From assembly GCA_017501625.1 (NCBI GenBank), contig JAFVWO010000096.1:1-39872 (forward strand): a DNA stretch of 39,872 nt. The letters run 5' to 3'. Position 1 is the stretch's first letter. Each line of letters begins with the position of its first letter. Positions 34,796 through 39,872 of this stretch are shown piece after piece. The translations under genes were made by a program, and so were the position numbers. Below the pieces are notes generated by a model. It was given only the letters and a program-made list of their open reading frames with translations. It did not search any database and was not told where the DNA came from. The stretch comes from Alistipes sp. (lineage in GTDB: Bacteria > Bacteroidota > Bacteroidia > Bacteroidales > Rikenellaceae).

Positions 34796-35020
34796 ATGGG
34801 TAATATATCTAATTCTGCGGATACATTGGTGGCTCTACGTGAGTACAACAATACTGTTCAGGCCGAGATAGCGAAGTCTATGCTCGACAGTGCAGGCATC
34901 TGTTGTGTACTCCATGGTGAGTATATGTCCTCGATCTATTGCACGGGAGCTTTCCCTGTGCGCCTAATGGTTAGGTCGCAGGATGTAGAGGAGGCAAATC
35001 GTATTCTTCTGGGACGTTAG
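34796..35020 (+). CDS. DUF2007 family protein
   Basis: A 74-residue cytosolic protein of the DUF2007 (putative signal-transducing) family: a beta-alpha-beta-beta-alpha-like fold beginning with a VALREYNNTVQAEIAKSMLDSAGI pattern and ending with PVRLMVRSQDVEEANRILL. Homologues occur alone or fused to other domains and are thought to bind PII-like partners; no function is proved. It is the only plus-strand gene between dnaE and aroE. Confidence 0.75.
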   Translation: MGNISNSADTLVALREYNNTVQAEIAKSMLDSAGICCVLHGEYMSSIYCTGAFPVRLMVRSQDVEEANRILLGR

Positions 35021-35061
35021 CTAATGGCGGTGGGGGAGGAAGATGGCTCCGTAGCTATCTG

Positions 35062-35799
35062 TTATTCCTCCATTGCTTTGTTCCAAAAGTGCCATGATGC
35101 TATGGCCTGAGTCTGCAACATCATTATGCCTCCCATGGTCATTGCGCCTTGCTCCTTCGAGCGACGTAGGAACTCCGTGGTGGCAGGATTGTATACGAGG
35201 TCAAACACGCGATGTGACGATGTAAGGGCCGTATAATCGATGTCGGGTGTGCTCTCAATGTCGGGGTGCATACCGAGGGGTGTTGTGTTTATAATCAGAT
35301 GATGTGAGGCGATTATCTCGTGCGATAGTTCATCATATGTGATGTCGCCCCGGCTCTTCTCGCGCGATACGACCATATACTCGATGCCGAGCTTACGTAG
35401 GACATACTGCACAGCTTTCGAGGCTCCTCCCGAGCCGAGAACGAGAGCCTTGCATTGCTCGCTTAAATCTAACCAATGCAACGATGCCTCGATACCCGTA
35501 ATGTCGGTATTGTGTCCTACGAGTTTGCCGTCGCGGTATGCCACGCAGTTCACAGCACCAACCTCACGTGCCTCGGTTGTCAGCTCGTCTAAGTAGGGCA
35601 TGATGCTCTCCTTGTAGGGGATGGTTACGTTGAAGCCATCCAAGCGGTAGTCGGCCATGAGCTTGGGTAGTAGGCCTATACTCTCCAATTCGTATAGCTG
35701 GTAGTCGGCATCTACGCCTTCGCTTTGGAACTTTGCGGTGAAGAACTTTGCCGAGAACGAGTGGCCGAGCTTGCGGCCTATAAGTCCGTAGTGACGCAT
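35062..35799 (-). CDS. aroE: Shikimate dehydrogenase
   Basis: A 245-residue NADP-dependent enzyme of the shikimate pathway. SFSAKFF (14-20) binds shikimate; NVTIPYKE (57-64) holds the catalytic lysine at 63; HNTD (96-99) ends with the catalytic aspartate; LGSGGAS (121-127) is the dinucleotide-binding loop; GGIMMLQTQA near the C-terminus is conserved. It is shorter than E. coli AroE (272) but complete in motifs. It starts 2 nt after the membrane-protein gene stop, so the two are co-transcribed. Confidence 0.93.
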   Translation of the reverse strand: MRHYGLIGRKLGHSFSAKFFTAKFQSEGVDADYQLYELESIGLLPKLMADYRLDGFNVTIPYKESIMPYLDELTTEAREVGAVNCVAYRDGKLVGHNTDITGIEASLHWLDLSEQCKALVLGSGGASKAVQYVLRKLGIEYMVVSREKSRGDITYDELSHEIIASHHLIINTTPLGMHPDIESTPDIDYTALTSSHRVFDLVYNPATTEFLRRSKEQGAMTMGGIMMLQTQAIASWHFWNKAMEE

Positions 35800-35801
35800 G
35801 A

Positions 35802-36521
35802 CTACTCGGCTATCTCCTCTATTTGTATAACATCGTCTGTGGCCATCTCCGTACTCTCCTCGATGGCTACGACCTCTTCGGTGGTGGGTACAACCTCCTC
35901 GCTATCGTCGTCACCGCTACCAAAGAGCCAGAAAGCGAGTGCTGTGAAACCGATGAGTATTACCGTGAAGAGAGTTGCCAACAGGTTGAAATACTTGTCG
36001 ATGAAACTCTTAATAGGAGCTCCGTAGCGCCATATGAGCCAGCCAATCAGGAAGAAACGCATACCGCGCGACACTGTCGAGGCGATGATGAACATCACAA
36101 AGTTGATGTCGAACATACCACCGGCGATGGTGAAGAGCTTGAACGGCAGAGGTGTGAAACCTGCGGTGAAGACAATCCAGAAGTTGTACTTATCGTATAG
36201 GTTACCCACGTTGTTGAAACTCTCGATGCTAAAGATGTTCTCGTAGAAGAAGTTGGCTATAGCCGTAGGCTCGCCAGCGGGTGTCATCCATAGGAAGTGA
36301 CCTATGCAGTATCCGAGGGCAGCACCCAAGATAGAACCGGTAAGACATATCGTGGCAAAACGGAACGACTTCTTCGTTGCGCCTAAGCAGAGGGCTATGA
36401 GTAGTACATCGGGGGGGAGGGGAAACCAGCTCGCCTCGAAGAGTGCTATGATAAATAACGCAAGCCAACCCCAGCGGCTATCGCTCCATGATAATACCCA
36501 GTTGTAAAGTCTTTTAATCAT
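35802..36521 (-). CDS. DedA/VTT-domain membrane protein (YqaA type)
   Basis: A 239-residue inner-membrane protein of the VTT/SNARE-associated (DedA) superfamily. Several helices are seen, with EASWFPLPPDVLLIALCLG at about 29-47, the re-entrant proline-rich loop, then GSILGAALGYCIGH and FTAGFTPLPFKLFTIAGGMF, all typical of the YqaA branch. DedA proteins may move lipids or use the proton gradient; the substrate is unknown. The last 40 residues are strongly acidic. ATG 36521 is preferred to an ATG at 36545, since a -7 element lies at 36543-36550. It is probably in one operon with aroE. Confidence 0.8.
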   Translation of the reverse strand: MIKRLYNWVLSWSDSRWGWLALFIIALFEASWFPLPPDVLLIALCLGATKKSFRFATICLTGSILGAALGYCIGHFLWMTPAGEPTAIANFFYENIFSIESFNNVGNLYDKYNFWIVFTAGFTPLPFKLFTIAGGMFDINFVMFIIASTVSRGMRFFLIGWLIWRYGAPIKSFIDKYFNLLATLFTVILIGFTALAFWLFGSGDDDSEEVVPTTEEVVAIEESTEMATDDVIQIEEIAE

Positions 36522-36542
36522 CGTATTTCTATGTTTATGGCG

Positions 36543-36550
36543 CAAAAGTA
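36543..36550 (-). promoter_or_regulatory. Predicted -7 promoter element of the DedA-type gene
   Basis: The minus strand reads TACTTTTG, 22 nt before the preferred start at 36521. It supports that start over the upstream ATG. Confidence 0.45.
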
Positions 36551-36556
36551 CAATAT

Positions 36557-37564
36557 TTACTCGAAATCTACAATAATACCACCTCCAATTACCAAATTAT
36601 TGCGATAAAATACCAATGGTTGCCCCTTTGCTACGGCCCATGCGGCATCCTCGGTGGTGATGGTATAACCTTCGCCCATAGACTCGATGTTCACCGGAAG
36701 CGTGGGATTTAGCCCAATGCCACGTATCTTGATGGTTATATCGTTTGCCGAAAGTAGCTCGTCGATGTCAACGATATTACATCCGCTTATGCGTATTATG
36801 TGTTTCAGAAGCAGCCTATTGTCGCCCACAACAAGACGGTTACGCTCAGTATCTATGTCTATGACCCTTAGGCCTTCAGGTATGCCCGCACCGCGCCGCT
36901 GACCTATGGTATAACGGGCAATGCCATTGTGTCTCCCCACAATGCAGCCATCGTGAGTTACGATGTCGCCCTCTGTCATTGCGACACCCTCATCTTTGAG
37001 AAAATCAGCGTAGTGTCGCCCGCGGAGGAAGCATACTCCCATGCTCTCGCTCTTATCGCTGAAACGCTCTTTAACTTCACTCTTTATTCGGGTGCCCATG
37101 GGCGTGAGAGCGCGACTAAGGATGTGCTGACTTAGCCCCCAGAGGTAATACGACTGGTCTTTGTCGGGGTCTAAGCCCTTGGCTACGTAATATCTGCCAT
37201 TGTGCTCTACGATGTTGAAGTAGTGCCCCGTGGCTATATGGTCTATACTCTCTGCATTGGCTACAGCCTCGAGTATGCGCCACTTAATTAGGGTGTTGCA
37301 ACGTGTGCATGGTGCAGGTGTGCGACCTTGTTGATACTCCGTGGTGAAGTAGTCTATTATGTCGTGACGGAACGACTCGCGTGCATCGTAACAACGCCAC
37401 TCTATGCCTAAGTCGCGAGCCTTCGTTTCGGCCTTATAGAGCATGTCGCTGTCGCCCATAGTATCTATGGTGAGGGCTACGACACGATACCCCTCCTGTC
37501 GCAATATCTCCGCAGCCGTGCAGCTGTCAATGCCTCCGCTAAAACCTAAAAGTACACTCTTCAT
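36557..37564 (-). CDS. mnmA: tRNA-specific 2-thiouridylase
   Basis: A 335-residue PP-loop enzyme that places sulfur on U34 of tRNA Lys, Glu and Gln. The PP-loop is GFSGGIDS (7-14); the first active-site cysteine is Cys89 (CTRCNTLIKW) and the second Cys178 (GVCFLRG), the pair used in sulfur transfer; the central GHYF and DQSYYLWGL motifs recognise tRNA. The start ATG at 37564 begins MKSVLLGFSGG; a longer open frame to 37603 passes through a terminator-like hairpin and is rejected. The length is slightly under the usual 350-370. Confidence 0.93.
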   Translation of the reverse strand: MKSVLLGFSGGIDSCTAAEILRQEGYRVVALTIDTMGDSDMLYKAETKARDLGIEWRCYDARESFRHDIIDYFTTEYQQGRTPAPCTRCNTLIKWRILEAVANAESIDHIATGHYFNIVEHNGRYYVAKGLDPDKDQSYYLWGLSQHILSRALTPMGTRIKSEVKERFSDKSESMGVCFLRGRHYADFLKDEGVAMTEGDIVTHDGCIVGRHNGIARYTIGQRRGAGIPEGLRVIDIDTERNRLVVGDNRLLLKHIIRISGCNIVDIDELLSANDITIKIRGIGLNPTLPVNIESMGEGYTITTEDAAWAVAKGQPLVFYRNNLVIGGGIIVDFE

Positions 37565-37570
37565 ATTCGT

Positions 37571-37607
37571 TAAAAATAGGGTTGTAATCCATGTGGACCA
37601 CAACCCT
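37571..37607 (-). terminator. Terminator-like hairpin between the DUF3276 gene and mnmA
   Basis: On the minus strand an outer 8-bp stem (AGGGTTGT with ACAACCCT, 37600-37607 and 37578-37585) encloses an inner hairpin (TCC / GGA), followed by ATTTTT. It ends the DUF3276 transcript and lies only about 10 nt before the mnmA ATG. Confidence 0.65.
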
Positions 37608-37614
37608 CAGCTGT

Positions 37615-37935
37615 TTACAACTCGTCAAACTCGCGGTCTAACGCTCTGCTCGATGTCTCTTGGAGTTTCGCCTTGACAGCTGCTACCGCCTCCGTGAGTC
37701 CACCCATAAAGCTATCTAAGTCCTCCTTGTATAGGTGCATGTTGTGACGTGCAAAAGTGCTATTGCCATCCTTGTCTACTACCTTTCGCGACTCGGTAAT
37801 CGATATGAAGTAGTCATTCCCCTGTGTCGCTTTTATGTCGAAGAAATATGTGCGCTTTCCAGCACGTACCGTCTTTGTGTAGATGCTCCTGCTACCAACC
37901 TCCTTGTCGTGGCGCGATAAATAGTCTGATGTCAT
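37615..37935 (-). CDS. PUR-type DNA/RNA-binding protein (DUF3276)
   Basis: A 106-residue protein of the DUF3276 family, the bacterial relatives of eukaryotic Pur-alpha, which bind purine-rich nucleic acid. IYTKTVRAGKRTYFFDIK, then DYFISITESRK and MHLYKEDLDSFMGGL form the beta-sheet and helix of a PUR repeat. One repeat is typical, so it probably works as a dimer. It has its own strong promoter, and a terminator follows. Its natural target is not known. Confidence 0.8.
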   Translation of the reverse strand: MTSDYLSRHDKEVGSRSIYTKTVRAGKRTYFFDIKATQGNDYFISITESRKVVDKDGNSTFARHNMHLYKEDLDSFMGGLTEAVAAVKAKLQETSSRALDREFDEL

Positions 37936-37991
37936 AACCTAATCTTTATAGTGTTTCTTTTAGTTTGGGCCGAATCTCGAATATTCGTAAA

Positions 37992-38023
37992 CAAATATAG
38001 GAATAATTCCGTTAAACACCAAA
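37992..38023 (-). promoter_or_regulatory. Promoter of the DUF3276 gene
   Basis: Minus strand: TTTG (38020-38023 complement), 20-nt spacer, TATATTTG (37992-37999 complement), an exact Bacteroidetes promoter. Transcription would start near 37985, giving a leader of about 50 nt. Confidence 0.65.
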
Positions 38024-38045
38024 TTTTTGGGCTAAAAAGACAAAA

Positions 38046-39530
38046 CTATTTATCTCCTTGAAGGATTCTCTGCATCTCCTTTGTCGAGGAGGCTATCTCC
38101 GTGGCTCGCCGTAGTGCCTCATCATGGTTGTGACCATATATGTGGTAGTATGCGCCTGTGCCATATATCTCCATGGCTATCTGCGCCTTAATTATCGCCA
38201 ACGCCTCAGCCGATAGCTCCACGTCGAGCGTGAAACACTCGGCATACTCCTCGGGTGTAGAGTAGAGCATCCTGAGCTCTTCCGCGGACATGCGGTCATA
38301 GAGGGCGACCACAGCATGCTCGACATCATGTTGCGTGATAGGTCTATCATGGCGTAGAGAGTCAGCCTGTATGTATATGTCAGGCATTATGCCTCCTCCG
38401 CCATAAACCACACGCTCGCTATTGAGTGTCTTGAAGCGTGGTAGAGTGTCGAGTGACGACCTGTCGGGCTCTTTGTAGCGCATCGAGTCGCTTCGGTACT
38501 CCTCGGTCTCGCCCATGCAGTATGGGCGCTGTATGATGCGCCCCGAGGGTGTCTTGTAACGTGCTATGGTGATGCATAGCCCCGATTTATCTTTGAACTC
38601 CACGACTCTCTGTATTAGCCCCTTGCCATAGCTTCTGCGACCGACGATTACACCTCTGTCGTGGTCTTGAATAGCACCGGCAAATATCTCGCTTGCCGAG
38701 GCGCTGTTTTCGTTTATGAGGACGACCAGAGGTATGTCGCACAATGCTCCATCTCTCTTCTTGTCGTACACGGCATTGTAGCTACGCCCCTCGGTAGAGA
38801 GTATCACGTCGCCCCTCTTTAGGAATAATCCGGTAAGGTCTATGGCCGAAGATATGGCGCCGCCGCCATTGTCGCGCAGGTCGACAATAAGACTCTTCAT
38901 GTCGCCTAAGCCTCGGTATGCCGCGAGAAACTCCGCTGCAACAGGTTTCGAGAAGTGCGACACCGCGATATAGCCGATGTCGCCTATGCGAAAAGCGGAA
39001 CTTATAGCATTATTTTCGATAATGTCGCGTTGCAGCCTGATGCGTAGTGTGTTAGGCTCACCTCGTCGTGTGATGGCTATCTCTACCTTGGTGTTGACAT
39101 CGCCTCGTAGTAGGGTAGCAAGGCTATCTGTTGTGATGCCAATGATACTGCGGCCCTCGACGGCTGTGATACGGTCGTTGGGACGTATGTCGGCCGATGC
39201 GGCAGGAGAATGGGGAATTGTGCTACGAACAACGATGGTGTCGTTGTGCTGGATATACCTGATGCCGACACCCGCAAAGGCACCGCGAATATGCGAGCGC
39301 ATGTTCGCCATCTCCTCTTGGGTGAGATACGATGAGTGGGGATCGAGCTCGCTGATGGTAGCACGTATCGCCTCCTCGACAAGAGGCTCGAGGTCGACCT
39401 CATCGACATAGTTGCTACGTAGATATGAGTATAGTTGGTTGAGCTTCTGTATCTGCTGTTGGTGGTGTTGCTGGGCATTTGCCACCCAGCAACACATCAT
39501 ACACAGCACTATTAATATCGCTCTTAACAT
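38046..39530 (-). CDS. S41 family C-terminal processing peptidase
   Basis: A 494-residue exported serine protease. Signal peptide MLRAILIVLCMMCCWVANAQ (1-20). A helical N-terminal segment (about 25-85) is followed by a PDZ domain (about 85-170) and the S41 domain; the catalytic Ser278 (NENSASASEIFAGA) and Lys303 (SYGKGLIQ) are 25 residues apart, as in E. coli Prc. Members trim exported proteins after a hydrophobic C-terminus. The last 90 residues form a helical extension. It starts 3 nt after the hisS stop, and the two are probably co-transcribed. Confidence 0.92.
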   Translation of the reverse strand: MLRAILIVLCMMCCWVANAQQHHQQQIQKLNQLYSYLRSNYVDEVDLEPLVEEAIRATISELDPHSSYLTQEEMANMRSHIRGAFAGVGIRYIQHNDTIVVRSTIPHSPAASADIRPNDRITAVEGRSIIGITTDSLATLLRGDVNTKVEIAITRRGEPNTLRIRLQRDIIENNAISSAFRIGDIGYIAVSHFSKPVAAEFLAAYRGLGDMKSLIVDLRDNGGGAISSAIDLTGLFLKRGDVILSTEGRSYNAVYDKKRDGALCDIPLVVLINENSASASEIFAGAIQDHDRGVIVGRRSYGKGLIQRVVEFKDKSGLCITIARYKTPSGRIIQRPYCMGETEEYRSDSMRYKEPDRSSLDTLPRFKTLNSERVVYGGGGIMPDIYIQADSLRHDRPITQHDVEHAVVALYDRMSAEELRMLYSTPEEYAECFTLDVELSAEALAIIKAQIAMEIYGTGAYYHIYGHNHDEALRRATEIASSTKEMQRILQGDK

Positions 39531-39533
39531 CGA

Positions 39534-39872
39534 TTATAGCACCTCTACAACCTCGTCGAAGCCTCTCTTCGACTGCTCGCCCGTGCGCATGTCCTTGATT
39601 GTGGCGATGCCCTCGGCAAGCTCCTCCGAGCCGATGATTACAACGTAGGGGATGCCGCGACGATTGGCATACTCCATCTGTTTCTTCATCTTCGCAGCCT
39701 CGGGATATATCTCCGCTGCAACACCCTTGTCACGTAGCTTCGATATGATGCGCATAGAGGCCTCCTCCTCTGCCGTGCCGAGATTTGCGAAGAGCACCTT
39801 CGTAGAGCATGCCAGCTCCTCGGGGAAGAGATTTAGGCCGAGCATAACGTCGTAGATGCGATCTGCACCAAA
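39534..39872 (-). CDS. hisS: Histidyl-tRNA synthetase, C-terminal part (partial)
   Basis: The frame stays open to the right edge, where it reads FGADRIYDVMLGLNLFPEEL, the HisRS signature after the catalytic core (the GADRIYDV motif of the class II enzyme). The rest, ending at the window's last in-frame stop, is the anticodon-binding domain (VLFANLGTAEEEASMRIISKL, PYVVIIGSEELAEG, DMRTGEQSKRGFDEVVEVL). The start lies outside the window. It attaches histidine to tRNA-His in the cytosol. The gene precedes the S41 protease by 3 nt, a close pairing likely to be co-transcribed. Confidence 0.93.
   Translation of the reverse strand, partial: FGADRIYDVMLGLNLFPEELACSTKVLFANLGTAEEEASMRIISKLRDKGVAAEIYPEAAKMKKQMEYANRRGIPYVVIIGSEELAEGIATIKDMRTGEQSKRGFDEVVEVL

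Noticed and set aside
35042-35059. Hairpin at the 3' end of aroE and DUF2007 gene as a terminator
   Set aside because: A 7-bp stem with a G-T pair and no T-run; too weak to call.

Overview
The window is chromosomal DNA from a member of the Bacteroidota, most likely order Bacteroidales; the genus cannot be fixed from sequence alone. Reasons: promoter -7 elements of the Bacteroidetes type (TAnnTTTG) stand before many genes, two of them with a well-spaced TTTG -33 box; the succinate dehydrogenase/fumarate reductase has the single-subunit five-helix cytochrome b type; an OMR-type TonB receptor plus PnuT lies under a TPP riboswitch; and there is a DUF3276 PUR-type protein. Nearly all genes are housekeeping, densely packed, with no phage, insertion sequence, tRNA, rRNA or CRISPR visible.

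Layout. 1-1161 (-): start of sdhA/frdA (partial) and sdhC/frdC. 1362-2923: 5-formyl-THF cyclo-ligase (+) converging on pdxB (-). 3026-7602 (+): a divergent arginase-family protein, a possible 62-aa ORF, an NhaD-type Na+/H+ antiporter and two FKBP-type lipoproteins, ended by a strong hairpin. 7693-8878 (-): a 93-aa unknown protein and an OmpA-like periplasmic protein. 8962-9768 (+): ispE. 9769-13676 (-): rpe, ABC-F ATPase, rlmB-type methyltransferase and a YgjP-type metallopeptidase in one tight operon. 13677-14235: long intergenic region with a 27-nt direct repeat and a TPP riboswitch whose P3 stem is greatly expanded. 14236-17061 (+): TonB-dependent receptor and PnuT, a thiamine uptake pair. 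17143-17316: small ORF followed by a terminator. 17398-30418 (+): ten-gene purine operon purE-L-C-F-M-N-H-D-folD-purB. 30495-34673 (-): dnaE and trxA. 34796-35020 (+): DUF2007 protein. 35062-39872 (-): aroE and a DedA/YqaA-type membrane protein, mnmA, a DUF3276 protein, an S41 protease and the C-terminal part of hisS.

How it works together. The pur operon encodes the de novo route from PRPP toward IMP and then the adenylosuccinate lyase step, except purK, purA and a GAR synthesis partner for N5-CAIR, which must lie elsewhere. FolD supplies 10-formyl-THF for the two transformylases (PurN, PurH), and the separate 5-formyl-THF cyclo-ligase also serves the folate pool. The thiamine pair is controlled by TPP in the RNA leader. 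No wholly new defence or metabolic system was found. The best leads are the expanded TPP aptamer, the small ORF and terminator before purE, and the arginase-family protein that has lost two metal ligands.
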